Positions 44,938-53,711 of a stretch of DNA of 64,000 nucleotides are shown here, in pieces. The notes under the pieces are model-generated. The model was not told where the DNA came from and ran no database searches. It was given only the letters and a program-made list of their open reading frames with translations. The stretch is from Bacillota bacterium (lineage in GTDB: Bacteria > Bacillota > UBA4882 > UBA8346). How positions within the stretch are numbered: position 1 is the stretch's first letter; each line of letters begins with the position of its first letter. The stretch spans positions 242,425 to 306,424 of the forward strand of contig JARKQY010000007.1 of the NCBI GenBank assembly GCA_029974635.1. The letters are read 5' to 3'. A program made the translations under genes and the position numbers.

Positions 44938-46131
44938 ATGAGAAAAATCTATCTTCTGCCAGCCGCCGTAGTCTCAATGATCCTGGTTTTTATTGTTATT
45001 GGCGCCGGGATTTCAATTTCTCCGGAGTCATCCACTGCTGTTTCCAGTAAGGATACGCAAACAGATACTCCTCTAATTGCCGGGATCCCGGAACCAAGTG
45101 TTTCTCCCACGCCAAGCTTGAATACGGCTTCGAAAAACGATTTTTCTGTTTCGGATCGGGTTTATGGAGCGTACAGTACTTCCTGGATTGCGGGAACCAA
45201 ACACATAGAGTCAATCATTGCTTTTATTAAACAGGCTAAAATGAATTCCCTGGTTATTGATATCAAGGATGATACCGGTATTATCAGCTTCCCTACCCAA
45301 AACAAGCTTGCCGGGGAAATCGGTGCGGGCTCAAAGCGTATCCCTAATTTACCGGAACTGTTGGACCGGTTGCAGCAGGAAAAAATATACACCATTGCCC
45401 GGATTGTGGTTTTTAAAGATCCCTTACTGGCGCGAAAACGGCCGGAGATTTCTGTAAAAGATAAAAACGGCGGCACCTGGCATGACCGTAAAGGTATGAC
45501 CTGGGTGGATCCACACAACCGGATGGTATGGCAGTACAATCTGGATATAGCCAAAGAAGCTGTAAAAATGGGGTTTTCAGAGATTCAGTTTGATTATGTA
45601 CGGTTTTTAAGCGACGGCCTCTTGCGTAATTGTATTTACCCCTTCGCGACCGGGGAGCCAAAAGAAGATGTGATCCGTAATTTCCTGCTCTTTGCCAAGA
45701 AAGACCTGAACGCCATGGGGGTTCCAATCTCCGCGGATATTTTCGGTCTTGTATTATCAATTACTGACGATCTGAACATCGGTCAAAAACTCGAAAAAAT
45801 TGCGGATGCAGTGGATTATATATCTCCAATGGTGTATCCGTCCCATTATCCCAAAGGCAGTTTTGGATTTGCGGAACCGAATAAGCATCCTTACGAAGTT
45901 ATTTCTAAGGCGTTTCAGGACGGAAACAAGCGAATCAAAGGAACCCAGGCCAAATTCCGGCCTTGGATACAGGATTTTGATTTAGGATCTCCTCCTTACC
46001 GGAAAGAACAGATTGCAGACCAAATCAAAGCACTAAAAGACAATGGTGTCCATGGTTTTCTGCTATGGAATCCGCGCAACAAGTATGATCCGGCTAAATA
46101 TCCAAATCTCGATGATTATGCCAATAATTAA
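44938..46131 (+). CDS. Putative glycoside hydrolase (DUF4015)
   Basis: 397 residues: an N-terminal signal anchor (about 5-25), a Ser/Thr/Pro-rich linker (30-70) and a TIM-barrel DUF4015 domain. Typical segments are VYGAYSTSWIAG, NSLVIDIKDDTG, WVDPHNRMVWQYNLDIAKEAV, IQFDYVRF and MVYPSHYP. The family is predicted to hydrolyse an extracellular or cell-wall glycan. Start ATG 44938 follows GGAGGAG; the ATG at 44923 lies inside that site. It stands alone, with a bidirectional terminator after it. Confidence 0.85.
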   Translation: MRKIYLLPAAVVSMILVFIVIGAGISISPESSTAVSSKDTQTDTPLIAGIPEPSVSPTPSLNTASKNDFSVSDRVYGAYSTSWIAGTKHIESIIAFIKQAKMNSLVIDIKDDTGIISFPTQNKLAGEIGAGSKRIPNLPELLDRLQQEKIYTIARIVVFKDPLLARKRPEISVKDKNGGTWHDRKGMTWVDPHNRMVWQYNLDIAKEAVKMGFSEIQFDYVRFLSDGLLRNCIYPFATGEPKEDVIRNFLLFAKKDLNAMGVPISADIFGLVLSITDDLNIGQKLEKIADAVDYISPMVYPSHYPKGSFGFAEPNKHPYEVISKAFQDGNKRIKGTQAKFRPWIQDFDLGSPPYRKEQIADQIKALKDNGVHGFLLWNPRNKYDPAKYPNLDDYANN

Positions 46132-46176
46132 TCCGGGCTCAAACGGGGGAGCCACGATTGATAAAATCTATAAAAG

Positions 46177-46215
46177 CCAAAAAAGAGACGGTCTCCGGGA
46201 CAGCCTCTTTTTTGG
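46177..46215. terminator. Bidirectional terminator
   Basis: CCAAAAAAGAG / CTCTTTTTTGG arms with an inner GTC/GAC pairing; it separates two convergent genes. Confidence 0.85.
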
Positions 46216-46225
46216 TTCATATTAT

Positions 46226-46891
46226 TTACGCCAACCTTCTCGCGCCACAAAAACGCCTTCTATAATAACCGTCTTCCAGATTGCTTATTCTCACGGCCCC
46301 ATACCCCGAGGCAGCATGAATAAAATTTCCGCTCCCCAAATAAATCCCCACATGATTAACATATTTGGCATTCTTCGTCCGGAAGAAAACCAAATCGCCA
46401 GGTAGCAATTCCACTTTCCCAACTGCCGTACCAATCCTCATTTGAGCGGCAGCGCTATGGGGCAGCTTCCAGCCAAATTGGTTATACACGAACATGGTAA
46501 AACCGGAACAGTCGAATCCCCGGGGCGAAGCACCGCCGTATCTATATCTGCTACCAATATATTGATAAGCTAATCTAGTCAATCGGTTAATTCTTTGAAC
46601 AAATTTTTCCCGGAAATTAATAACCTCCGGATCCGTGGAGACATAGTCCCGAAAAACCCAGCCTTCCGAACCATCCACAAGGGAAACCCCCACCCATTGA
46701 TTTTGATTTTCCTTTACGACAACCTGAGTCCCCATGGGTAAAACCCGAATAATATCCCCCTGAAGCGATGCGGTCTCACGCAGATTAACACGGGAACCGG
46801 TAATAACTCCCCGGCTCAATTTAAGGTCTTCATTTACATTTACCGGCAAACTAAGGCTTGCCAACAATAAAGGCAGATACCAAAATGTCAT
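46226..46891 (-). CDS. NlpC/P60 endopeptidase with SH3 domain
   Basis: 221 residues: a signal peptide (1-19), a bacterial SH3 domain (about 28-85: GSRVNLRETASLQGDII) and an NlpC/P60 domain with the catalytic Cys in FDCSGF and His in NHVGIYLG. It is exported and cleaves peptide stems of peptidoglycan (gamma-D-Glu/diamino acid bonds). It is convergent with the DUF4015 gene. Confidence 0.92.
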   Translation of the reverse strand: MTFWYLPLLLASLSLPVNVNEDLKLSRGVITGSRVNLRETASLQGDIIRVLPMGTQVVVKENQNQWVGVSLVDGSEGWVFRDYVSTDPEVINFREKFVQRINRLTRLAYQYIGSRYRYGGASPRGFDCSGFTMFVYNQFGWKLPHSAAAQMRIGTAVGKVELLPGDLVFFRTKNAKYVNHVGIYLGSGNFIHAASGYGAVRISNLEDGYYRRRFCGARRLA

Positions 46892-47059
46892 GAAACCTCC
46901 TAAAGCTTTAAATTCAAATTAATAAAACGAGTTGGGAAGGAATATCTATATACTGATAAATAACCGCTTTTAAACTTGCGTTCGGGCAAGCAGTTTTTAA
47001 AATCCATTATATTAAGCAAAGTAATCCCTGCAAACTATGTATAGAGGGGAAGGAAAAAT

Positions 47060-47449
47060 ATGAAAAGAGTGCTTTTTTATACACTAATCATGATTGCGTT
47101 TAATTTGACCATATTAATCATCCCGTTACTCGCTTTTTTAATTAGTTTAAGTCTACCCGGGCTTGCAATTTTTAATACCTTTCGGTGGATTTATTTCCCT
47201 ATCTTTCTCTTTAGTCCGATTCTATTGTTGACGCTATGCTACCGGATTGGTTGCCTGATGAATCAAAAAGTCTGGGTTGCCCTAATCCCGGCTTTTATAG
47301 GATCTTCCCCCATCTGGCTGGCTTACCTGTCGTTTGTTACTCCTTGGAATCTTAAAGATTTGGGAGTTGTCCTGTTTTGTCCCATTGTATTAGGTTTGAT
47401 TGCCATCGGTCTGGCCAAAATCACCCCGAGGCAAGCGCATTTTAAATAA
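47060..47449 (+). CDS. Hypothetical four-helix membrane protein
   Basis: 129 residues with four membrane segments (about 5-30, 40-60, 73-92, 103-122). A GGGGAAGGA site precedes the ATG. It belongs to no family I recognise. It lies alone upstream of the glycine riboswitch, on the same strand. Confidence 0.6.
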   Translation: MKRVLFYTLIMIAFNLTILIIPLLAFLISLSLPGLAIFNTFRWIYFPIFLFSPILLLTLCYRIGCLMNQKVWVALIPAFIGSSPIWLAYLSFVTPWNLKDLGVVLFCPIVLGLIAIGLAKITPRQAHFK

Positions 47450-47604
47450 ACTACCTTCACAAATGGCGGAAACGCTCTACTTTATTCCTTATAAAGATGG
47501 AAATCCCAGGGCAGATTATCCATAAAGAATGTCTCCCCTATAAAGTATGTAAATCGGCAGGAATTTTTGATTTACTGCCGAAACAATTTTTAAATCGAAT
47601 ACTT

Positions 47605-47735
47605 TTGGATGAAAGTTACGGAAGAGGCATTGGTATTTTGCCACCGAAGGAGCAAACCGCTACGGCAGCCACCAAAACGGCGAATCTCTCAGGTACAATA
47701 ACCGCAACCGGACAAAATCCTGGATAATTTTTTGA
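47605..47735 (+). promoter_or_regulatory. Glycine riboswitch aptamer
   Basis: The aptamer core is clear: CACCGAAGGAGCAA, then GAATCTCTCAGGTA, then a GGACAAAATCC arm. Only one full aptamer is evident, with the helix-forming sequences around it. Glycine binding should allow gcvT expression. Boundaries are approximate. Confidence 0.85.
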
Positions 47736-47768
47736 GTCGATCCTTTGTTGGGATTCTCTCTGGCCGCA

Positions 47769-47808
47769 AGACAGGGTAAGAGGCAACACTCTTTCTCTGT
47801 CTTATTTT
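47769..47808 (+). terminator. Expression-platform terminator of the glycine riboswitch
   Basis: AAGACAGGGTAAGAG / CTCTTTCTCTGTCTT with a 6-nt loop, followed by ATTTT, 24 bp before gcvT. It is the likely gene-control hairpin. Confidence 0.75.
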
Positions 47809-47831
47809 AATATAAGGGATGGTATTTTATA

Positions 47832-48929
47832 ATGCAAACCACTCCGCTTTTTCCGGTCTACCAAAAATATCAAGCGAAGACCATTGATTTTCACGGCTGG
47901 ATATTACCGGTACAATTCGCCGGAATTATTCAGGAACACGCAACAGTGCGGCAACAAGTCGGGCTTTTTGACGTTTCGCACATGGGTGAGCTTTTAATTG
48001 AAGGAACCGATGCCGCCTGTTATCTGGATTATATGTTGACAAATCGGGTTTCTTCATTGAATCCGGGTTTTATTTGCTACTCGCCAATGTGTTATCCAAA
48101 TGGCGGGACTGTGGATGACCTGTTGATATACCGCTTAAATGGTACCAAGTTTTTATTGGTGGTAAACGCCTCCAATACAGCCAAAGATCTGGAGTGGTTG
48201 TGCCATAACACCGCTAATTTCAAAGTCTCGATAATGGATGTTTCTGCGGCTATGGTTCAATTGGCTTTACAAGGGCCTAACGCTTTGCCGCTTTTACAAC
48301 AAATCGCCTCCGAACCAGAACAGCTCCAGCTAAAACATTACCAGTTCCGGGATCGGGTGGTATTATCCGGAATACCGGTGCTTCTTTCCCGGACCGGTTA
48401 TACTGGTGAAGCTGGCTTTGAAATGTATCTTCCGGCTGAATCAGGCGTTTCACTATGGGAAAACTTAATGGAGACCGGTGCCTCCTGCGGTATTCAACCC
48501 ATTGGGCTAGGGGCCCGGGATACATTACGTTTTGAAGCCGGATTGCCGCTTTACGGCCATGAACTGGGACCGGATATCACCCCGTTGGAAGCCGGACTGC
48601 AAAGATTTGTCGATTTTGGCAAAGATCCGTTTTTAGGCAAAGAAGCTCTCCTACAACAATTAACTCAGGGATTATCCCGCCGTTTAACCGGCCTGGAAAT
48701 GATCGAACGGGGAATCGCCCGTTCCGGCTGCCGAGTTCTCCGGACCAATCAGGATGCCGGCTATGTAACCTCCGGCAATTATTCCCCCTCCCTGAGAAAA
48801 AACCTGGCCTTAGCTCTGCTTGACATTAATGCCGGTAAAACCGGTAATGAAGTTCAAGTAGATATCCGGGGCAAGTTGGTAGCAGCTAAAATTACCGATT
48901 ATCCATTTTACAAGCGCCGCAAAAGTTAA
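47832..48929 (+). CDS. gcvT: Aminomethyltransferase (glycine cleavage T protein)
   Basis: 365 residues, usual length. Folate-binding GcvT domain with DVSHMGELLIEG, LTNRVSSL and the C-terminal barrel (GYVTSGNYSPSL). It transfers the aminomethyl group from H protein to tetrahydrofolate, giving methylene-THF and ammonia. First gene of gcvT-gcvPA-gcvPB, controlled by the glycine riboswitch. AAGGGATGG precedes the ATG. Confidence 0.97.
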   Translation: MQTTPLFPVYQKYQAKTIDFHGWILPVQFAGIIQEHATVRQQVGLFDVSHMGELLIEGTDAACYLDYMLTNRVSSLNPGFICYSPMCYPNGGTVDDLLIYRLNGTKFLLVVNASNTAKDLEWLCHNTANFKVSIMDVSAAMVQLALQGPNALPLLQQIASEPEQLQLKHYQFRDRVVLSGIPVLLSRTGYTGEAGFEMYLPAESGVSLWENLMETGASCGIQPIGLGARDTLRFEAGLPLYGHELGPDITPLEAGLQRFVDFGKDPFLGKEALLQQLTQGLSRRLTGLEMIERGIARSGCRVLRTNQDAGYVTSGNYSPSLRKNLALALLDINAGKTGNEVQVDIRGKLVAAKITDYPFYKRRKS

Positions 48930-48958
48930 ATCGCATCGCTTCATTACAGGAGGATATT

Positions 48959-50302
48959 ATGAATCATCCATATTTAGCGCTTAATGACGACGAACGCCGG
49001 GAAATGTTAAACAAAATCGGCTTGAATCAAATCGATGAATTGTTCACGCATATCCCCGAAGCCGTTCGTTTGCAGCGGCCTCTCAATTTACCGGAATCAA
49101 TGACCGAGATGGAATTAAAAAACTACTTCCATCTTCAAGCAGGCGGTAATAACGTTGCCGGGTTATCGTTTCTTGGTGCCGGAGCTTATCATCACTATAT
49201 CCCGGCTGTTATCGAACATTTAGCCGGGCGTTCCGAATTTTATACGGCCTACACTCCCTATCAGCCGGAACTATCACAAGGAGCATTACAGGCTATTTTC
49301 GAGTATCAAACGTATATATCGGAATTATTCGGTCTACCGGTAGCCAATGCTTCCTTATACGATGGCTCAACCGCCCTTGCGGAAGCAATCATCATCGCAG
49401 TCAGGGAAACCAAAAAACAACGGGTTCTGATTCCCGCGGCCTTAAATCCTTTTACAGAACGGGTTATCCGTACTTATACTCAAAACCTGGGAATTCAATT
49501 GGTTGCGCTCCCTGAAACCGACACCGCGCAAATCGATCCCGAAAAACTTACGCTGGAATTAAAAGCCGGAACGGCAGCCGCTGTGGTAATTCAAAGCCCA
49601 AACTTCTTCGGGATACTGGAGAACCTGCCTTTAGTCATTCCAATCATTAAAAAGTATGACGCCGTTCCCATCTGTTCCGTTCATCCTTTAACCCTGGGAC
49701 TACTGGAATCTCCCGGCCGGCAAGGAGCTGAAATTGTAGTTGGTGAAGGACAACCCTTGGGAATCCCTCTCTCCTACGGGGGGCCTTATCTTGGCCTCAT
49801 GGCGGTAGCGGAGCGTTTTATGCGCAAAATTCCAGGCCGTTTAGTAGGGGAAACCACAGATAAGAACGGAAAAAGAGCTTTTGTGCTGACTCTTCAAACC
49901 CGCGAACAGCATATTCGCCGCGAAAAAGCCACCTCCAATATTTGTTCCAACCAAGCATTATGCGCTCTTCGGGCGGCCATCTACTGTTCTTTAATGGGAC
50001 CACAGGGATTAAGAGATATAGCCCGGCGGATGTACAACAATGCCCATTATCTATTTGCCAAATTACGGGAAATTGGCTTGGAACCCATGTATAACAGCCC
50101 GTTCTTTATGGAATTTGCCATGAAAACGCCGCAACCGGCGGACTATTATCTTAAAAAGTTACTGAGTAAAGGAATCTTAGCCGGGTATGATCTGTCCCGG
50201 GCCCACCCATATATGCAAAATTCACTGTTAATATGTGCTACCGAGGTTTTTGCCAGAGAACAATTAGACGCCTTTGCAGTTGAAATGAGGTGTGTCTTAT
50301 GA
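48959..50302 (+). CDS. gcvPA: Glycine dehydrogenase (decarboxylating) subunit 1
   Basis: 447 residues, the N-terminal half of the P protein in its split form. Typical segments: LSFLGAGAYHHYIPAVI, FYTAYTPYQPELSQGALQAIFEYQT, GQPLGIPLSYGGPYLG. It pairs with GcvPB to decarboxylate glycine and load the aminomethyl group on H protein. AGGAGG precedes the ATG; it overlaps gcvPB by 4 nt. Confidence 0.97.
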   Translation: MNHPYLALNDDERREMLNKIGLNQIDELFTHIPEAVRLQRPLNLPESMTEMELKNYFHLQAGGNNVAGLSFLGAGAYHHYIPAVIEHLAGRSEFYTAYTPYQPELSQGALQAIFEYQTYISELFGLPVANASLYDGSTALAEAIIIAVRETKKQRVLIPAALNPFTERVIRTYTQNLGIQLVALPETDTAQIDPEKLTLELKAGTAAAVVIQSPNFFGILENLPLVIPIIKKYDAVPICSVHPLTLGLLESPGRQGAEIVVGEGQPLGIPLSYGGPYLGLMAVAERFMRKIPGRLVGETTDKNGKRAFVLTLQTREQHIRREKATSNICSNQALCALRAAIYCSLMGPQGLRDIARRMYNNAHYLFAKLREIGLEPMYNSPFFMEFAMKTPQPADYYLKKLLSKGILAGYDLSRAHPYMQNSLLICATEVFAREQLDAFAVEMRCVL

Positions 50303-51762
50303 CTGAAAAGATTTCTCCCCAATTGATTTTTGAAAAGTCCGGAGCGCAGAAACAGGCTTGGCTTCTACCGCCCTCTTCCGTCCCGGTACAATCATTTACT
50401 GAATTAACTGCACTCAACCTGCTTCGAAAAGAAGTTTTGAATTTTCCGGAAGTAACGGAATCCGATGTAGTCAGGCATTATACCAATCTATCAACCCGTA
50501 ATCATGGCGTGGATTCCGGATTTTATCCACTAGGCTCCTGCACCATGAAATATAACCCTAAATTCAATGAAGATCTCGTTAAGATCCCGTCTTTTTCCGA
50601 AATTCATCCCTTGGCTCCCCCGGAACAATCCCAGGGTTCTCTACGAATCTTCAAAGACTTAGAGCAGTATCTTGCGGAAATTACCGGCATGGATCACATG
50701 ACGCTGCAGCCGGCAGCCGGAGCTCACGGGGAACTAACCGCGTTATTGATTATCCAGGCTTATTTTCGTGACAAGGGCGAGACCAACCGGACCAAGATTT
50801 TGGTTCCTACCTCGGCTCATGGCACCAATCCAGCCAGTGCCGCAATGGCTGGTTTTGAAATTATCACGGTAACTTGTAATTCCAATGGCCTGGTCGATCT
50901 GGAGCATCTGCAAAACTTGGTGAATCAGGATGTTGCAGCACTCATGTTAACCAATCCCAATACTTTGGGGTCATTTGAAAGGGAAATTACCACCATCGAA
51001 AAGCTGGTCCATAGTTGCGGCGCTTTGCTCTACTATGACGGTGCTAATTTGAATGCCATTATGGGCCTGGTTCGACCGGGGGATATGGGGTTTGATCTGG
51101 TCCATTTAAATTTGCATAAAACCTTTGCAACCCCTCACGGCAGTGGCGGTCCCGGGGCAGGCCCGGTTGGTGTGAAATCATTTCTGAACCAATTTCTGCC
51201 GGTGCCTGTATTAACTGAAACCGAACAGCTATTGAGTTGGAACTATGACCGGCCCAAAAGTATTGGAAAAATATCCGGATTCTATGGAAATTTCGCTGTC
51301 CTATTAAAAGCTCTCTCCTATATCAAAGCATTGGGAGGCCCCGGACTTACTCAAGCCAGCCGGGACGCCATTCTAAACGCCAATTATTTACGTATCCGCT
51401 TGCAGGAATATTATGAAATCGCTGCTCCCGATACTTGCATGCATGAGTTTGTTCTCAAAGCCAAACTGCCGAACCATATCAGGGCTATTGATGTTGCCAA
51501 ACGCTTATTGGACTTCGGAATTCACCCCCCTACGATTTATTTCCCGTTAATTGTTCCGGAGGCAATGATGATCGAACCCACTGAAACCGAAAACCGTTTT
51601 ACCTTAGATTCTTTTGTGGCGCGAATGATTCAAATCTACACCGAAGCAGCGGAATCCCCGGAAATCCTCTCAACAGCCCCTCAAAATACACCTGTCGCCA
51701 GGGTTGATGAGACTGAAGCGGCACGGTCTCCCAGACTGCGTTGGTCTCCTGTTCAAGATTAA
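50299..51762 (+). CDS. gcvPB: Glycine dehydrogenase (decarboxylating) subunit 2
   Basis: 487 residues, the PLP-binding half: the Schiff-base lysine lies in HLNLHKTFATPHGSGGPG. GSCTMKYNPK near the N-terminus is typical. ATG 50299 overlaps the gcvPA stop (ATGA) and follows GAGG by 8 nt. No gcvH follows in the window, so the H protein and lipoylation genes must be encoded elsewhere. Confidence 0.97.
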   Translation: MTEKISPQLIFEKSGAQKQAWLLPPSSVPVQSFTELTALNLLRKEVLNFPEVTESDVVRHYTNLSTRNHGVDSGFYPLGSCTMKYNPKFNEDLVKIPSFSEIHPLAPPEQSQGSLRIFKDLEQYLAEITGMDHMTLQPAAGAHGELTALLIIQAYFRDKGETNRTKILVPTSAHGTNPASAAMAGFEIITVTCNSNGLVDLEHLQNLVNQDVAALMLTNPNTLGSFEREITTIEKLVHSCGALLYYDGANLNAIMGLVRPGDMGFDLVHLNLHKTFATPHGSGGPGAGPVGVKSFLNQFLPVPVLTETEQLLSWNYDRPKSIGKISGFYGNFAVLLKALSYIKALGGPGLTQASRDAILNANYLRIRLQEYYEIAAPDTCMHEFVLKAKLPNHIRAIDVAKRLLDFGIHPPTIYFPLIVPEAMMIEPTETENRFTLDSFVARMIQIYTEAAESPEILSTAPQNTPVARVDETEAARSPRLRWSPVQD

Positions 51763-51964
51763 AAATCCATTGAATTTAATAGTCGTAAAGCGGGGCTTGC
51801 ATAGGGCGCACACCTCGCTTTTTTGTTATACTGGCAAAAACAAACTTATCTGTTTCGATAACAGCTTTGTCTTGATGAATCTCTGCTTACGTATAATATT
51901 TTATATTTCGGACAATACTTATCAATGATCGTAACTAAAGCAAGTGTTTAAAAGGAGGATTTTT

Positions 51965-52765
51965 ATGTTTAAGCGCTGTTTTATATGCTTCGCGTTAATA
52001 ATAACCAGCATTTCCATAATCATTCTTTTTGCTTTCACCAAAAGCACTAGCGCCTCCGGCGTCCAAGAGTTTTTTGAGACTCCAAATGAAGTTAAAGCTA
52101 GATTAATAGCACTAGCCATTAATAAATATAATCGGAATTTAACCGCAGATCAAAAAACAACCATTTGCGAAACTATTATCCACGAAGCGACCCAAACCGA
52201 ATTCGATCCGCTGTTGATCTCATCGGTAATCGCCGCTGAGTCGTCTTTCATGCCAAAAGCGGTTTCCCCGTGTTCGGCCCGAGGGCTGATGCAATTAACC
52301 GATTGTGTTGCCGAAATAATGCAGATTAACAACCCTTTTGACATCCAAGAAAATATATATGCCGGAACCCGATATTTAAAGGATTTACGAAGAATGTTCA
52401 AGGATATGGATTTAACCTTGGCGGCTTATAATGCCGGACCAACCAGAGTAGCCCGGTTAAAAAGAGTACCGCGGATTTCAGAGACCATTAATTATATAAA
52501 AAAAGTACAACGGTTTTATGAGGTTTTACAAAACCAATTTCAGATCGCAATGTTGAATTCCGTTATCCAACCCGTATGTTTTAAACCTGAAGCACCGTCA
52601 ACTCATAAACCGCAATACTCCTTCGGTTGTCAAATAAAAATTCCACCTTTGACTTCACCGTATTTCCTGAGCGCAAATCATGAAACTATATGGACAACCC
52701 GTAATAGAAAGGCCGGATTATTCAATCTTTATCCATACTCAAAAAATAATCTTCAATACTCTTGA
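51965..52765 (+). CDS. Lytic transglycosylase (SLT domain)
   Basis: 266 residues: signal anchor (about 4-22), then an SLT domain (about 65-175) with the catalytic Glu in AAESSF, ARGLMQL and AGTRYLKDL...AAYNAGP. A C-terminal tail of 90 residues is unrelated. It cleaves glycan strands outside the membrane. Start ATG 51965 follows AAAGGAGG. Its 3' end overlaps the convergent DUF559 gene by 44 bp. Confidence 0.9.
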   Translation: MFKRCFICFALIITSISIIILFAFTKSTSASGVQEFFETPNEVKARLIALAINKYNRNLTADQKTTICETIIHEATQTEFDPLLISSVIAAESSFMPKAVSPCSARGLMQLTDCVAEIMQINNPFDIQENIYAGTRYLKDLRRMFKDMDLTLAAYNAGPTRVARLKRVPRISETINYIKKVQRFYEVLQNQFQIAMLNSVIQPVCFKPEAPSTHKPQYSFGCQIKIPPLTSPYFLSANHETIWTTRNRKAGLFNLYPYSKNNLQYS

Positions 52766-53180
52766 AGCGTTTTTTAGTATTCGTAGGAGCGTGGTCCCGG
52801 AAATTAGATTTTTTCAAGGTTTCTTTCCAATCATTATTAATGGAATCCTTATTTCGTAAGGAACTCATTCGGAGGAGAAGTGTCTCAATCTCCTGAATAC
52901 ATCGGGGCAATCCTTCACGGATCTCCTGATTGTTATAGCGGACTAACAAGATACCTTTATTCATTAACGCCTGTTCTTTATGAGCGTCCCGTTTCCGTTG
53001 CTCCTCGCTCAAATGGGTATACCCATCCACTTCAATCGCAAGTCGATAATCAGGAAACCATAAGTCAACCTCGAAACCGCATATAACGACGTTTTCCTTA
53101 AAAAATAATTTTTTCGCACGAAGCGCCTTGGCCAAATACTTTTCAGCCGCTGTCCGAATCGTTTCCCGGGTCCGACTCAT
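52722..53180 (-). CDS. DUF559 endonuclease-like protein
   Basis: 152 residues. The core VICGFEVDLWFPDYRLAIEVDG (in part) and the KGILLVRYNNQEI segment fit the DUF559/Vsr-like nuclease fold, with the acidic residues FEVDLWFP and AIEVDG in place. Function unknown, perhaps DNA repair or restriction. It overlaps the end of the convergent transglycosylase gene. Confidence 0.82.
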   Translation of the reverse strand: MSRTRETIRTAAEKYLAKALRAKKLFFKENVVICGFEVDLWFPDYRLAIEVDGYTHLSEEQRKRDAHKEQALMNKGILLVRYNNQEIREGLPRCIQEIETLLLRMSSLRNKDSINNDWKETLKKSNFRDHAPTNTKKRFKSIEDYFLSMDKD

Positions 53181-53214
53181 TGATAAGTTCCGGTTGACAC
53201 AAAATGGATAATAG

Positions 53215-53243
53215 TTGACAACTCCCTTACATTTTCGTATACT
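53215..53243 (+). promoter_or_regulatory. Promoter of glnR-glnA
   Basis: TTGACA (53215-53220), a 17-bp spacer, TATACT (53238-53243). A second TTGACA lies 21 bp upstream (53194-53199), giving a direct repeat that could be part of a regulator site. Confidence 0.75.
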
Positions 53244-53271
53244 AAAAAAGAAGAAGAAACAAGGTGATCAT

Positions 53272-53658
53272 ATGGCAAATAATGACTCCATTTATCCAAT
53301 CAGCGCTGTTATGAATATGACCAGCTTAACTGCTCGTCAGATACGTTACTATGAATCGCACGGCTTGATTAAGCCTTCCCGTTCGAAGGGTAATCAACGT
53401 CTTTATACGCCGTCGGATGTTGAAAACCTTTTAATGATTAAAAGTTTATTGGAAAAAGGCTTGAACCTTGATGGAATCAAGGCTATTTTTGCTGGCGGCA
53501 AAATGGATGAAGAGTTGACCCCCCCCATTAATCCTCCGGCATCGGACCAGCCCGTATTAAATTTACCACATCCTGCTTTTCCAAAACTTACATCGTTGTA
53601 TCCGGTGAATAACCAGGAAGCATTGACCAAATGGCTGGAATCCAAAAGAAAATCGTAA
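53272..53658 (+). CDS. glnR: MerR-family regulator, GlnR-like
   Basis: 128 residues: a winged MerR HTH at about 6-72 (TARQIRYYESHGLIKPSRS, NQRLYTPSDVENLLMIKSLLEKG), then a short Pro-rich tail, as in GlnR. GlnR represses glnA when glutamine is ample. ATG 53272 follows AAGGTGA; the longer open frame from 53215 starts inside the promoter. It lies 53 bp before glnA. Confidence 0.85.
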   Translation: MANNDSIYPISAVMNMTSLTARQIRYYESHGLIKPSRSKGNQRLYTPSDVENLLMIKSLLEKGLNLDGIKAIFAGGKMDEELTPPINPPASDQPVLNLPHPAFPKLTSLYPVNNQEALTKWLESKRKS

Positions 53659-53711
53659 TATCTTAGGATATGCTTTTTTATTTTGAATTCGTGATAAAAA
53701 GGTGAAATCAA

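Larger units (their letters stand above)
47450..47831. other. Leader of the gcv operon
   Basis: 382 bp before gcvT. The last 230 hold the glycine riboswitch and its terminator; the first 150 are AT-rich with a short plus-strand frame without start signals. Confidence 0.7.
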
